A stretch of 64,000 nt of DNA from Margaritifera margaritifera. Lineage: Eukaryota > Mollusca > Bivalvia > Unionida > Margaritiferidae. Position 1 is the stretch's first letter. Every line of letters begins with the position of its first letter. Positions 1 to 12,640 of this stretch are shown piece after piece. The stretch is taken from assembly GCA_029931535.1 (NCBI GenBank), contig JAQPZY010001695.1:7091001-7155000 (forward strand), given 5' to 3'. The position numbers and the translations under genes were made by a program. The notes under the pieces are model-generated. The model worked only from the letters and a program-made list of their open reading frames with translations, was not told the DNA's origin and ran no database searches.

Positions 1-2
1 CA

Positions 3-516
3 CCAGGCAATGTAACTGAAGTTCTGGCCGAAGAAAATTTTATTGACGCACTGATAGGTTCGGATATGCGACTTGGCATTCAACAGGCGCGGCCAACAAG
101 TTTAAATGTTGCCATACACCAAGCCTTAGAACTGGAAGACTTTGATCGCGCAGAAAAACTGTGCAAGAGTGATCGTGGCCACTATCATCAGTTGGGAGCC
201 GACAGAAAAGAAAGGAAAGCATATCAGAATCAGAGGTGATGGAGCATATGCTAGTTACGTTGCAACAGATGATCGGGGAACTCCATCACGAAATAAGTAT
301 GTTGAAAAAGTCGTCCGAGGAAGACAAGTTCGTAAGTACTAACATTAGAGCGGATTCTTATAAGAATTCTGACTCTAAATCCCTGACTCGCGTCAAGTGC
401 TTTAAATGTGGCCAGAGGGAACATATTGAGACAAAATGTCCAGAATTTAAACATGAAGTGCCAAGCTACAGCCGGCGCAGCGCGGAGATTGCGCAGGCCC
501 CAGGGCTGGCGCCGTG
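3..516 (+). pseudogene. Gag relic with CCHC zinc knuckle (Ty3/gypsy)
   Basis: Frame 3 from the left edge reads as gypsy Gag/capsid C-terminal sequence: ENFIDAL, then DMRLGIQQARP, then ALELEDFDRAEKL, before a stop near 237. The frame then shifts and continues to a CCHC knuckle at 398-439 (C-x2-C-x4-H-x4-C, starting CFKCGQ). Capsid plus knuckle would package the element RNA. The beginning of the gene lies outside the window. At least one frameshift makes it non-functional. Confidence 0.85.
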
Positions 517-622
517 AAAGTCATCCAAACCGACGGCAAGGAAAAGAAGACAACCGTCGGCACTCGGTTGGAGTCCAATCTGTAGCTACCAAAGCAGGAA
601 TGTATGTAGCAGCCAGCATCTA

Positions 623-862
623 AGGTCGCGATGCAAAGTTTTGATTGATACTGGAGCGACCGTTACACTGGTGTCTGAGAAATTCTATTTGCAAATTCCC
701 ATCCTAAACCGGCCTCCACTCGTCAGAGCTAAGCAAGATATTGTCTTTGCAGGAGGTATCACGCTGACGCTTTTAGGCGAATTTAGCCCAATTGAGTGTG
801 TCTCTTGTTCAATAGTAGAAAGCAATCTGCAAGGAGACAGGTTAACGGACTATATGAGCTAG
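623..862 (+). pseudogene. Retroviral-type aspartic protease relic
   Basis: The frame gives VLIDTGATVTLVSEKFY, with the active-site DTGA triad at 647-658, as expected for a retropepsin that cleaves the Gag-Pol polyprotein. It sits between the Gag knuckle and the RT, the normal gypsy position. A frameshift separates it from Gag and a TAG ends it at 860-862, well before the RT. The conserved C-terminal flap/ILG part is hard to follow. Confidence 0.8.
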
Positions 863-983
863 TTTTACCGATCAGCAACGTCTGAGCTATCACCGAAGCA
901 GGCAGAGAAAGTAAAAACAACTGCTCTGTAAGCACTCGGGGGTAATTGTATATTTCAGCCATGATCTTTGGCACACAGATATA

Positions 984-2248
984 GTGAAACATACCATAAA
1001 TACAGGAGATGCCAAGCCCATCAAGCAGCCGCTGTGTCGTCTGCCAGTACATGCAAACGAGGAGGTGGATAGGCAAGTCGATGATATAATCAGCAGTGGT
1101 ATTGTGGTACTTTATTATAGTCCATGGTCGCCAGGAGTCGTCGTTATCAAAAAGAAAGACGGGACCTTAAAGTTCTGAGTCGACTACTGCAAACGATATA
1201 ACAGTAAAAGATGCGTATCATCTTCTGAAAATAGACGTATCTCTGAATCAATTAGCAAGCGCTGAATAGTTTTCAACACTAGATCTCTGCTCGGTATATT
1301 GACATACTGAGGTTGATGAAGCAGATCGACAGAAAACTGCGTTCACTACCCGAAAGGGCCTGTCTGAGTTTATTGTGATGTCTTTTGGCCTGTGCAATGT
1401 ACCAGCGACATTCGAACGGCTTATGGAAACGGTCTTGCAAGGATTGCAGTGGAATATTTGCCTTATATATTTGGATGACATCTTGGTCAGAGAAAAGAGT
1501 TTTGAAGAGATGCTCGCCAACTTAGATGAAGTGTTAGATTGGCAGAGGTAGGGCTGAATCTCAAGCCTAATAAATGCTGCTTATTCTCCACACAATTCGA
1601 ATTTCTTGGTCACGTTTTTTCAGTGGATGGTGTCTCGACTGATCCAAAGAAAGTTAGCGCTGTAAATGAATGGCCAGATCCCGTCAATCTCGATCCTTCT
1701 GGATCTGTGTAGCTACTACAGCCGTTTTTACCAAAATCTGCGGACATGGCAAAGCCTTCAAACAAGCTGACTGAAAAAGGGAATAAGTTTGTTTGGACGC
1801 CAGAGTGTCAAGAGTCTTTCGAGCGGCTTCGCGATACTCTTCTTTGCGCACCTGTACTGGCTCACCCTGATTTCTCAAAGCCTTTCATACTTGACCCTGA
1901 TGCAAGAGATTTTTCAATCGGCGCTGTGTTGTTGCAAACTTCTGAGGGAGAGGAGAAAAAGTGATTTCTCACTAAGCTGGAAATGCCCTACTGTGTGACA
2001 AGAAAAGAGTTGTTAGCTGTGGTGTATTTTGTAAAATACTTCAGGCACTACCTTTATGGTCATCAGTTCTTGATTAGGAATGACCACAGCTCACTGAGCT
2101 GGCTTTTTAACACCAACGATCCAGAAGGTCAAGTGAACAGGTAGGTTGAAACACTTTCCTCCAATGAATCTGACATTGACAATTGGCTGGAGAACGTCAT
2201 GGAAATACCGATGCTTAGAGCAGGCGCCCATGTAGGTAGTGTGGATGG
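984..2248 (+). pseudogene. Reverse transcriptase and RNase H relic (Ty3/gypsy)
   Basis: RT starts with IKQPLCRLPVHANEEVDRQV and SPWSPGVVVIKKKDG (about 1015-1170), continues in broken frames with KTAFTTRKGLSEFIVMSFGL and NVPATFERLM, and has the catalytic YLDD at 1468-1479. The connection region FLGHVFSVDGV follows near 1600. RNase H follows: WTPECQESFERL, then LDPDARDFSIGAVLLQ (about 1890-1938), RKELLAVVYFVKYFRHYLYG, NDHSSLSWLF, and a terminal RHGNTDA-stop-SRRPC motif near 2195-2245. Stops lie at about 1176, 1267, 1549, 1962 and elsewhere, with several frame changes, so no enzyme could be made. Confidence 0.9.
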
Positions 2249-2250
2249 TC

Positions 2251-2843
2251 TGAACACCACCAAAGAAGCTGTAAATGCCATTCGCCAAGATGGTCAGAAG
2301 GAGAATGAAAACACCGACAGAGTTAATCAGATCATACGAGAATCCCATAACCGGGCTAAAATGCACTGACATGGTCAGACGTTGGGTGGAAAAGAGAGAA
2401 ACTAAGAGAAAAAGCGAGAAGATCAAGATAATATTGAGGTAGCTATTGTAATAAGTAGTATGGGGGTGAAGTGCCTGAAGAAGGCTTTACAAGACTCTAG
2501 CGATACTAAAAGTAATTAGGGAGTAATTGTTTTATCTGTACGCACAGGCATGTGTCAGGGCTCGAGAAGATTTATCGGGCGCTAATATCAATCTCTGGAA
2601 AACCAGAACGAATAGCACGAAGGATGGTTCTCTACCAAGGCTGTTAATAATTGTGTATGCTCGCCCCCTTATACGTCACAGTACTTACTTAAGACAAGAT
2701 GCTGTGTGCGTTAATTGACCTTTCTTCTTACCATGCTTTCTAATCGATTTAGTAACTTTAATCTTGTTTTACGCAATTCGTTTTTGGACTAAACAGCTAC
2801 ATCATGGGAATTATAAATATCAGCGTGTGGGACGTGGGGATGT

Positions 2844-2874
<31 letters not shown>

Positions 2875-3974
2875 GGGATAACATTTTAAAGTGGGTTGAG
2901 TCGCCTACATTTGAAAAAAAGCTTTTTGTCACTCAACATTGAAATTTTTTTAAATTAGCTCCCTGAGAACTAAATATAAATTTTAAAAAGTATCATTTAC
3001 GATCACACTCATAATTTATCACTCCCCTAGAGCATATGCTTATATAAATAATGTCATGCAACTTACTACTTACGTGACGACACACACTTCTTTCATCCAC
3101 ACTACCACAAACCAGCCCATCAAAATCACCCCTGTGCTAACATATGGCTCTTTTGATATATTTACATCAAGCAGACGGATTCGCACTTAATGCCACTGAA
3201 CAATTTCATTTAGAAAAGGAATTAACAGACGGGAATCTGAGTTAGCTTCGATATGAGAGATATGCAGGAACATGCCACGAACCCCTTTGTTCTCCATTAC
3301 AGCATTATCGAAAGCACAGTGGTAAATGTGCTTGTGAAATATTCATGAGACCTAAACACCTTCCAACATTTTTACGCAATGACTAGTTACATTACGTAAG
3401 CGACCAATCTAATTTTCTATTTCGCCAACTAAAGTATGTCTCTCATAAGTTTTCATCCATCAAAGTGTTATTAATTTGGCACATTTTCGACAACATTTGG
3501 ATATAAAACTTATTTCAGTGTCAATCACATGGCACAGTTTCGATATTTGGATATAAAACTTATTTCAGTGTAATCAGATGAGTTATTGTTGGAAAAAGCG
3601 GCTTAAATCGTCTTCCAAACTTGCTGATGACTAGACAGAAATGAAATTATGAATATTCAGATAATGTTTCCGGGTGTTTAATGTTTTCTGCCACACTCGT
3701 GCAGCGTGTTAGGCGTTGTAGATCAGGGTTTTAGATTTACGGTTCGTGAGCAAGATTTATGTAAGAGTTTTTCTTAACCAACTTACTAGCGCAATTAAAC
3801 TGGCTGAGGAAGACGTGACTGCTAAAACTGTTTAGTGGAGAAACACAGATCTACAAGTCCCTGCCAGCAGCTAAAATTACACACAGTCGTATGCACTAGC
3901 GCGTACGCACCACATTAATACTATTTGAATAGATCGACAATCTGGCGTTCTTATTAAGAAAGTGTGTTTTCTCT
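2251..3974. other. Non-coding stretch with a GT/G run and a small direct duplication
   Basis: No gene recognised. A (GT)n tract at about 2841-2858 runs into a G homopolymer to 2877. A 28-bp piece starting TTGGATATAAAACTTATTTC occurs twice, at about 3495-3523 and 3546-3572. The first few hundred bases may be more of the decayed gypsy element, but no protein motif was found. Confidence 0.5.
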
Positions 3975-4396
3975 CTGTGCCTTATTCAAGATTTAGGCAA
4001 CCTATTTAGGTGTGTTAGTCCTTCTCCCTGGGACTTATTCAAGACTTAGGTAACCTATTTAGGTGTCTTAGTCCTTCTCTATGGGACTTATTCAAGACTT
4101 AGGTAACCTATTTAGGTGTCTTAGTCCTTCTCTATGGGACTTATTCAAGACTTAGGTAACCTATTTAGGTGTGTTAGTCCTTCTCTATGGGACTTATTCA
4201 AGACTTAGGTAACCTATTTAGGTGTCTTAGTCCTTCTCTCTGGGACTTATTCAAGACTTAGGTAACCTATTTAGGTGTCTTAGTCCTTCTCTATGGGACT
4301 TATTCAAGACTTAGGTAACCTATTTAGGTGTCTTAGTCCTTCTCTATGGGACTTATTCAAGACTTAGGTAACCTATTTAGGTGTCTTAGTCCTTCT
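3975..4396 (+). repeat. Minisatellite, 53-bp unit, about 8 copies
   Basis: Each unit contains GGGACTTATTCAAGACTTAG followed by GTAACCTATTTAGGTGTCTTAG and TCCTTCTCTA. The first copy is the most diverged (ATTTAGGCAACC); later copies differ mainly at CTATGG/CTCTGG and GTCTTAG/GTGTTAG. No open frame of note. Confidence 0.95.
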
Positions 4397-5856
4397 GAAA
4401 AACTAAGTCAGGTCTCTTCTTCAGAGCAAGGGTGAGTTACATTCGTAAGTGTAGAAATTCAGGTTAGTACAGATATTTTTACTAAACGGTCACGTGATAA
4501 AATTATAACGCCACGACAGGGACTATTTACATGAACAAGAAGCAGGGTATCACAGTATTTTCCCTTATGAATTATGCTGATATTTTTTCATCAATAATTT
4601 TGTGTTCTTTATTGTTATTGCTACAATATTGTTGTTATTATTGTTCTTAAATTTCGGCATCAGCTCTTGTACTAAAAGAAATTCTACAAACCAGCCGGCG
4701 TTTCATTAAGAGAACTAAAAAGTCTGGACTAACTTGAGTCTAAATTCCAGCATTATGACTGGATGAAACTTAAGATTAATTCAGATTTAATAAATTAAAT
4801 ACCTTGGGTCCAGACATAAACGTCAATACATGCTGGTGAAACGGGGCAATGGATTTATAATTGTATTTCTCATTATAAGATATGACTACTTTATAAGTTT
4901 GTACAGGGATCTAGTAATATCGCTTTTTTTGCACGAAACTGTGTATTGCATTACATAATGTTAAAAAATAAAATAATGGAAACGGTTTCCACAGCAGGAG
5001 AATTTTCCAGAACCTTAGTTACCTTCAATATAATGTCTCGACAAATCTTTGATATTATTAAAATTTTCTGCTGAAACTTAAAATACAATTAAATGTTTCC
5101 GTTTCTGGAATGCAAGTTGATTTTAAACTTTCTAAGCAACCCAATTTTTGCTGTATAAGATGCAAAATCGAGGCGTTTAAGCCGCTGCTTTCCGCAATAA
5201 AAACTTGCCCGCATTATTGGAAATATCTATCGGTCGCGTCAAAACCAATGATGTGGCTACTACTACTTGCTAAACCACAAAAGTATTACATGAATTTACT
5301 ATGAGTTTATTATATGCAAATTTAATTTGTTTATTGGCTTTAGTTTTCTACAGTGGAACATCCAAGTATTAGATATATACAACACATAACATTCCATTGG
5401 TCCTATGTGTTGCTGTACGTCATCGAGCCCAGTCAGGTCAATGAAATCTAACGGTAGCCTCGCAAGTTTCGATGTCATGTTATAACAGCAAGTTATACTT
5501 TAACGACCAGCCATCAGCCATGTCTTATTCATAGATATAGAAACATAAAAAGTATTTGTAAGACGTTGAAACATACTGGGCACTCATCCATATATATAGA
5601 CGTGAGAGTCCAAGAGAGTAGTAAACAAACGACTCATATGTAGGGGGTGGGGGGGGGGGATACGATAACATTGCAATAAAAAACATGGTCAATTTTAAGG
5701 ATTTGTAAAAAAAATTTAGACCAAGCACTCGTGTAGGGACGCAACTCTAAATATAAAATCGACGTGAGAACTCTAGCTAGTAGAAATTGTTTATACACTC
5801 ATTTGTGTAGATTTACGACAAAACTAAAAAAAAAAAATGAAAATATCTTCACAATA
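4397..5856. other. AT-rich stretch, no gene seen
   Basis: Unique-looking AT-rich DNA. Short open frames (for example 5110-5304) show no recognisable motif or composition change. A G-run lies at about 5641-5660 and an A-run near 5826. Confidence 0.5.
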
Positions 5857-5859
5857 AGA

Positions 5860-5945
5860 GACATTTCAAGGTTATAGAGGTTATAGACATTTCAAGGTTC
5901 AAGGTTATAGAGGTTATAGACATTTCAAGGTTCAAGGTTATAGAA
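5860..5945 (+). repeat. Short tandem repeat of AAGGTTATAGAGGTTATAGA
   Basis: Three imperfect copies of a motif with ACATTTCAAGGTTCAAGG and TTATAGAGGTTATAG, itself built from the GGTTATAGA sub-repeat. Period about 30-37 bp. Confidence 0.8.
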
Positions 5946-6380
5946 ACCACTAGGAATTATAACATTCTTACTTCATTCGTGTCGTTAATATAGTAAAATA
6001 TTCTGTTTTGAACTTCATCTGAAATATGCTGATACCCAACAACAAAATCTTTTCTCTATAATAGATGTATTGCCATTTCTATTGTCAATTGGATTGGCGA
6101 AATATATTTCTTTCTCAGAAAAACCATCTTCACAGGAAAAGTCTTTCTTTGAAAGATCGTCGGTTGTACTATAGTTCTCCTGTGATCATGCGATAAGGGT
6201 TCATTTATGCGAAATAAATACATAGGATATTGTAAACATCCAGTTTTGTTGACTCTGTAGATGTTTTTGTTTCTTATTTTCTATTGTACCATGGTATATA
6301 TAGCCGTCAACAGCATAATTTAGAAATGTAACTATCCTTTGGTCCAGAAGTATTCATTAATTGAGTAGTGGCAATTTTAT

Positions 6381-6824
6381 CTGGTAGAAGCTCATGAGCT
6401 ATCAGGTAGTCAATTGTGATCTGGTAGAAGCCCATGAGCTATGAGGTAGTCAGTTGTGATCTGGTAGAAGCCCATGAGCTATGAGGTAGTCAGTTGTGAT
6501 CTGGTAGAAGCCCATGAGCTATGAGGTAGTCAATTGTGATCTGGTAGAAGCCCATGAGCGATGAGGTAGTCAACCGTGATCTGGTAGAAGCCCATGGGCT
6601 ATGAGGTAGTCAACCGTGATCTGGTAGAAGCCCATGAGCTATGAGGTAGTCAGTTGTGATCTGGTAGAAGCCCATGAGCTACGAGGTAGTCAATTGTGAT
6701 CTGGTAGAAGCCCATGAGCGATGAGGTAGTCAACCGTGATCTGGTAGAAGCCCATGGGCTATGAGGTAGTCAATTGTGATCTGGTAGAAGCCCATGAGCT
6801 ATGAGGTGGTCAGTTGTGATCTGG
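6381..6824 (+). repeat. Minisatellite, 40-bp unit, 11 copies with higher-order pattern
   Basis: The unit begins CTGGTAGAAGCCCATGAGCT and ends with one of three tails: CAATTGTGAT, CAGTTGTGAT or CAACCGTGAT. Variants GAGCG and GGGCT recur four units apart (copies 5 and 9, 6 and 10, 7 and 11), indicating a 160-bp higher-order unit. Confidence 0.95.
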
Positions 6825-6910
6825 CTAAAAAAACTGGAGTGATTAGCTTTACAACTTCTTCAATATCCGTGTTTGACCGAGGCTCAATTGCAAACCTTAA
6901 ACACTTTTTC

Positions 6911-7171
6911 AAAAACATGCTGTCGGCTATTCAAAAGCATGTTGTAGGCAACTCAAAAGCATGATGTAGGCTATTCAAAAGCATGATGTAGGTTATTCAA
7001 AGGCATGATGTAGGCTATTCAAAAGCATGATGTAGGCTATTAAAAAGCATGATATAGGCTACTCAAAAACATGATGTAGGCTATTCAAAAGCAGGATGTA
7101 GGCTACTCAAAAGCATGATGTAGGCTATTCAAAAGCATGATGTAGGCTATTCAAAAGCATGATGTAGGCTA
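6911..7171 (+). repeat. Minisatellite, 22-bp unit, about 12 copies
   Basis: The unit is AAAAGCATGATGTAGGCTAT plus TC, with single-base variants (GTTATTC, GCTACTC, GCAGGATG). It lies only about 90 bp after the 40-bp array. Confidence 0.95.
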
Positions 7172-7378
7172 CAGTCATAGCAGAGTTTAATGTTGCATAA
7201 TAAATTGTGTTCATGATGTTTTTCGTTTCAGTTGATAGTTGTCAACAGATGAAAGCTATGCTATTATTTTAGCGCTTAAAGTGAATGAATATTAGTCTGA
7301 CGTTCCATTTGGCTGTACAGTATTAACAATTTTATTCGGTAAAGGCCAATGTGATATCAGAAATTCCATAGTAAACTA

Positions 7379-7551
7379 CCGTATATACTCGCGTATAATG
7401 TCAAACCAACTGCAAACTGCATAAAACCAAATCTGCCGTCGCATAATTCGCTGGCAGATCTGGGTCTAAGCAGTTTGTAAGGACTACTCAGTAGAATAAA
7501 CAACATAGACCTTGATCTGCCGGCGCATGAGTTATACGCGAGTATAGACGG
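7379..7551. mobile_element. Foldback MITE with about 20-bp terminal inverted repeats and TA target duplication
   Basis: Left terminus 7379-7399 begins ACCGTATATACTCGCG; the right terminus 7531-7551 is its inverse with one mismatch (TATACGCGAGTATAGACGGT). The inverted symmetry continues inward (GGCAGATCTGGGTCTA against TAGACCTTGATCTGCC), so the 173-bp piece can fold into a long imperfect hairpin. Both sides abut TA, consistent with the TA duplication of Tc1/mariner-type insertions. No transposase is encoded, so it would be non-autonomous. The superfamily is inferred. Confidence 0.75.
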
Positions 7552-7559
7552 TAAGTGAA

Positions 7560-8324
7560 AATTTTTTAATTGTTTGTTCCTCATCTTTTCCAATATCCAT
7601 GTTTGGTGGTAGGCCTATTTACAGCTTAAACATACTTTTTATAAGCATGATGCAGATAACTGTGAGAAAAGATTAAAATGATGCATAGTGAATAGACGTA
7701 ATATATGTGTGCATGTAGCTCGAAGCTATGATATTTATTCCTTAAAAAGTAAAAAATTTCAATTATTGGATTAAGTGTAGATAAAGTCTTCCCGGCTTCA
7801 ACTTGGTGCCGGCTTTACAGTTGTTCTGTATTGGCTTGATTTCCTTGGTCTCTAGCACTGTGTTTTGCACAAGTTTTGCCATTTTGCCAGCATAAAAGCG
7901 ACTAACAACTTTGCTTTTCGACCAAATGAACAAGATTCCTAAATCAGTTATACCACTACAACCTAGAAAATAATATATTTCGTTTGAACTACGTAATTAT
8001 GTATCATTTCTTTCACGTAGCGTGAATGTAGCATCTTGCTGTGGTTTAAATTATAGCTTGTTTTTTTTACTTTTTAAAATTCATGTGAATAATTTCCAAG
8101 TTGTCTGCCAAGTTCAGCTCTACGTGTATCTTTTATCTTTTGTGAAGTGATATTGTCTGGTTCTGTGGGTGCCTTGTTTTCGTTTTCATTTTTGTCTTGT
8201 TAACCGACCATTTAAGTTACAAGGATAGTTTTAAGTTAGCTCAGCAGGATTTCATGAGGTTGATAAAGCTACTTTCAAGTCTTCTTTCTATGTTACTTTA
8301 AACAGTGAAAATAAATTTGAAATG

Positions 8325-8326
<2 letters not shown>
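7560..8326. other. Stretch without recognised features
   Basis: Moderately AT-rich, no open frame with known motifs and no tandem structure seen. Confidence 0.4.

Positions 8327-8416
<90 letters not shown>
8327..8416. repeat. (TA)n microsatellite
   Basis: About 90 bp of uninterrupted alternating T and A. Confidence 0.98.
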
Positions 8417-8418
<2 letters not shown>

Positions 8419-11018
8419 ATACTAACATAAAGCTATGTCAAAAATGTGAAAAAGAAAAGAACACTGAATTCGACCAACACCGTTATTGCAAACATTGTCA
8501 CAAAGCATACATAACTGGTATTCTACAACTAAAGAACACAAAAAAGAATATCACAGATAAAAGAGAGATCACATAAATGAATACAATAACACAAAGATAC
8601 TACAAGGATATAAAGTTCAGAATCATTCACATACGATAATTAGAACCTAATATCAGATACGATTTTCAAAAATGTTAGTGTTCCATCTATTGACTTCTAC
8701 TGTAGATGGGTAAACTTCACGAAACATTAAGATTTCGTAAAGATTTAGACATTGGTCATTGTAATACTTGTGTTGTCTTTACTCACTCCGATCCTGTACA
8801 GCAGAGAAAATGCTTTCACTAGACAAATACTAGATACATAATAGCCAGTAAAAGAAATCAAACAAGAGTACCCCAAACGGCACACGCTACGCATGTCTCG
8901 TGACCTTTATCTTACCAATGACCCTGACCTCTGAGCTAGGGACTTGACTATACTACAATGAAGTGGGGACATGGGTATGGTTTCCTCCAAATATCTGTTG
9001 GGTTAAAATGAGACAAAATCTTTCTTACTGTTCATAATACAACTTTGAAACTCATTAAATGACATCCTATGGGATGTAAGTCGGCAATATGTTTTCCAAA
9101 TTTTAGTGCAACCCCTGCCTCCCCACCCCAACCACCTTAGAGACGTCGTACAGAATTATAAGTCAAAAATATATCTCTCCTCTTTTTGTCTGTTTATTCA
9201 GTTTTTCATTTTTCTCTGGATGTGGTTCTTAAAAACTCAGAACGTATCGTGTTTGTAACACATTTCTTGTGCCCCAGAGGCCATGGGATGCTTGGTGGTG
9301 GCACGAAAGAGAACATAACCAAAGCATGTCATCATGGTCGTCAAATCAAAGGTCTTGTGATGAACTTTAGCATTATATGAATTTTTTTCTTTTAAAACTG
9401 ACAAAAGGTGAAAGGCAGGGGATGTGGCAGATTTAAAGAATTTGTTACAATGCTAGGTTTAGAAGGTTTGAAAGTGACATTTTTTACGGCATTTTTGACA
9501 AACTTTATATATGATGTAATGAGATGAAGGCACATCATATATGCAGTGGATTTATGGCTCTGGCATATGGGAAACTGTCCAGGGGGTTGGCGAAGAATAG
9601 CTTACGAGTCGGTGTTGGTAATAGTTGCTGTAAGAATTAGCAATGTTAAGCCGATGAAGTTGCACTAGTTCAAATTGCTTTCCTTCTGAAACAGGCACCA
9701 GTTGCACGATGTGGATATTTCGCGATGGCGTGTCATCGATATTTCTCTAGCTGCGATATAAAAATTTAGTTTTACTTGGAAAAAAATGAAAAGACGCTGA
9801 AAATGGGTTAGGGATTCATGCATTTTACAATATGCCTTTGGTGCTAAAATGATGCAACAAGAGGATCTAGTCAAGATTTTGTCTAATAATATCTAAAACG
9901 TTATAAAAAATTTTAAAAATAAAAAAATGTGTTTTTCTTTTTTTTAGATTACAATAGATTCTCCTTGGCTCGAACAACATGGATCGCTCTAACTTGTTTA
10001 GAAGACGCAGCAGGATATTTTTAATTATATTAAATCCTGTTAACTTGAACAACAGATCTGTCTCACTGGTTTATTATGACCTTGAGTTTTCCTATTGTTG
10101 AGATTACAATGTATTTATTTGTTCTAGAGCTCACCTCGACATGATCGATACGGTACATCGCCCAGGCGGCTAATACATAGATTCCGTCCGCATAAACCCA
10201 TTGAATTCCACAAAAACCTGATTCTGTACTTGGTCCTAGTGACATCGTAACATCACGCGCGAGAGGCTTCACATGGAACAATGAATACATTTTTTTTTTT
10301 TTGTGCACCGGTACAAAGCAATATTTGACACAAGGGGGATAGAGTAGTTCATCGTCAAGTACTGTCATTTGCCATTCTTCACTACTCCTTGAATAGATAC
10401 AGCAAAATAACTACTTATCAGTTCATATCGCCATGTATAGCCAGAGTGTGCACTAGTATTGGACGCCAAAATTATAACATATGGCACCGTGATTTTTAAT
10501 TTGGAGAAATGATCTCAGAAGATGCGGGTTTCAGTCAGACATTGTTGTTCAACAGAAAAAGACCTGGCATTAAATAAATCTTTCCTTTTGAAAACAATGT
10601 TACCTCGGACGCAACCATCAATTTGGCTGAAAGAGATCCAATATGCTTAGGCACACTTTCAATACTTTTTCACAATCTTTTGCTATATGTATACGTACAG
10701 ACATAGTAATTTACCATAGCAGTCATTAAAGTATGTCCTTCATTTGTCACCATCTGTCATAGTTTAATTAATCTGGCAAAGCTATGACAATGAACGGCGC
10801 CATATATTCTTTACACTTGGTTCCTGGAGAGAAAAACAAAACCCCTGTAAAATCTGCAGATCCTCGTATATTGATGACCGCGCTGATATTAAATGGAATT
10901 CTGAATATATGGACACGTTTATGATTTTTTAAATTTTATTTTAGACAGTATGTTATACTCAAACATTTTCAGTTGAAAGTTTGAATGTTTCCGATTATCT
11001 TAGTGAATCCAATTTTAT
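8417..11018. other. AT-rich stretch, no gene seen
   Basis: About 2.6 kb with only short open frames lacking motifs. Small homopolymer runs occur (T-run near 10291). Nothing supports a gene, RNA or mobile element here. Confidence 0.4.
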
Positions 11019-11099
11019 TCATTCACCAAAAGTTGCATCGGAATGTACGCTAAAAGTTCCATAACCCGGATATACAGAATATAACGGGAGGAGATACAA

Positions 11100-11213
11100 A
11101 GTCGAATTGTTATGGTTAGGAGTCGAACCTGGTTCGTCTGTCTCACAACTAGGAGCACATAGCACTAGACGAAAATGTCTGAACAAGCTAGGCTGGTTAG
11201 TAGGTGGCCCCAT
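11100..11213 (-). mobile_element. Possible tRNA-derived SINE head (relic)
   Basis: On the minus strand the sequence reads GTCTAGTGCTATGTGCTCC, then TTGTGAGACAGACGAACCAG, then GGTTCGACTCC, which resembles the D-arm to T-arm layout of a tRNA with a B box. The A box is poor and the 3' body is not defined, so this is tentative. Confidence 0.3.
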
Positions 11214-11410
11214 ATATCTCGACTGCTACCAGTATTTTACATTTCTTTTAAACAGAACACGAAGTCGTTGGAAGCATGTTAAGGGATGCCGTGGTGAGGT
11301 CATTATCCACATCAAACCGGACTACTGATTTACATATTTTGGAACTGTTGCGGCAGAATCTCGTTTCCTGTAAAAAAAAAAAAATCTTCCAGTAAGCCAT
11401 TGTTACTTTT

Positions 11411-11613
11411 AATATCAAACAATAGAAAATTACATCGAATGATAATTACTTTCTGCTGGATATTAGAATCCAGTACAAATATCAAACAATAGATAATTAC
11501 ATCAAATTATAATTACTTTCTGCTGGATATTATAATCCAGTACAAATATCAAACAATAGATAATTACATCGAATTATAATTACTTTCTGCTGGAAATTAG
11601 AATCTAGTACAAT
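11411..11613 (+). repeat. Tandem repeat, 67-bp unit, 3 copies
   Basis: The unit contains ATATCAAACAATAGATAATT, ATAATTACTTTCTGCTGGAT and AATCCAGTACAA. Copies differ by a few substitutions. Confidence 0.95.
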
Positions 11614-12504
11614 ATTTTAGTATTCTCACAAGAGGATTTATTAAATATTTATATTTTGTTGCTATAACATGAAATATGTAGACATATTGACCACACTGCA
11701 GTTCGTACTAAAGGCTGCTTTATATTGCAAAAATGTGTCAATAATCGTGGAACAGCTTTCTTTTCTACTGAAATAATCATTGTGACTGTTATTTATAAAG
11801 TTTAAGAACTGAGCTACAGAGCAATGTCTTATATTTGCATGTGCTGTTTTAACTCACCCTTGATCACATTCGTTGAGTTTGAGTAACAATATAATTCACC
11901 TACTACATCATAACACTTTGGATTCGTAAGTCATGCTTGTTAGTATCATCGGTAATTAGTTGCCTACATGAAAGTTTGATTTCAAGTTTCCGAATATCGC
12001 GGAAAACTCTCACGCATATCATTCTACTAAGCTCTGGTTTTCATTCAGTAAGAAGATAAATCTGAAACGGAAAAATGAAATGTTAAAAACATGTATTTGC
12101 CTGACAATTTATTACGATATACATATGACTGATCTAAAGTAGTTACTAAAAAAGTTACAAAAGTGCTATTCAATAGTGTGGCCAAATAATGAACACCCAT
12201 CCATGGCGTGTAAAATACCCTGGCAATTTGGGACATTCTATTCCACAAAGCCTCAGACCCCGTCCTTCCTAATACATAGTAAATAGCATTTATTATAAAT
12301 CATATACGTGTAAATTATTGAAAGCACCCCGTACTATACAATGAATTGTCATGCTTTATATAGGATTTATTAAGGCATTATAGTGGGTCTATATGACTCT
12401 TTCTAATGAGGAAGTAATAAAGTCTTATAAGATTTGGTATGGACTGTTTGAAATTCATTACACAAGTCATATAATGCTTGAAGTGGGTAGGCACATTACA
12501 TTTT
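11614..12504. other. Stretch without recognised features
   Basis: AT-rich, no open frame with motifs; nothing further supported. Confidence 0.4.
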
Positions 12505-12640
12505 TTGACTTTGTTACAGGTCCTAATTAGCTGGTATTGCTATATTGACTTGATTACAGGTCCTAATTAGCTGATATTGTTATATAAACCTTGTTACAGG
12601 TCCTAATCTAGTATTGTTCTATTGGCCTTGTTACTTGTCT
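12505..12640 (+). repeat. Short tandem repeat, about 45-bp unit, 3 copies
   Basis: The recurrent core is CTTGTTACAGGTCCTAATTA followed by GCTGGTATTG and CTATATTGAC; the third copy is shortened and a partial fourth is visible. Confidence 0.85.

Larger units (their letters stand above)
1..2250 (+). mobile_element. Decayed Ty3/gypsy retrotransposon fragment (gag-pro-RT-RNase H), open at left window edge
   Basis: The order of recognisable pieces is Gag with a CCHC knuckle, aspartic protease, reverse transcriptase and RNase H, all on the plus strand and in the usual gypsy order. Every piece is broken by stops and frameshifts, so this is a dead copy. Nothing resembling integrase follows the RNase H end near 2200-2250, and no LTR is visible inside the window; the 5' part lies beyond base 1. 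It differs in domain order and sequence from the intact element at 41.5-48.2 kb, so it belongs to another gypsy lineage. The exact right boundary is not defined; I stop where the last RNase H motif ends. Confidence 0.9.

Noticed and set aside
3975..7171. CRISPR-like arrays
   Set aside because: Regular repeats here are contiguous tandem units with no unique spacers, in a eukaryotic context.
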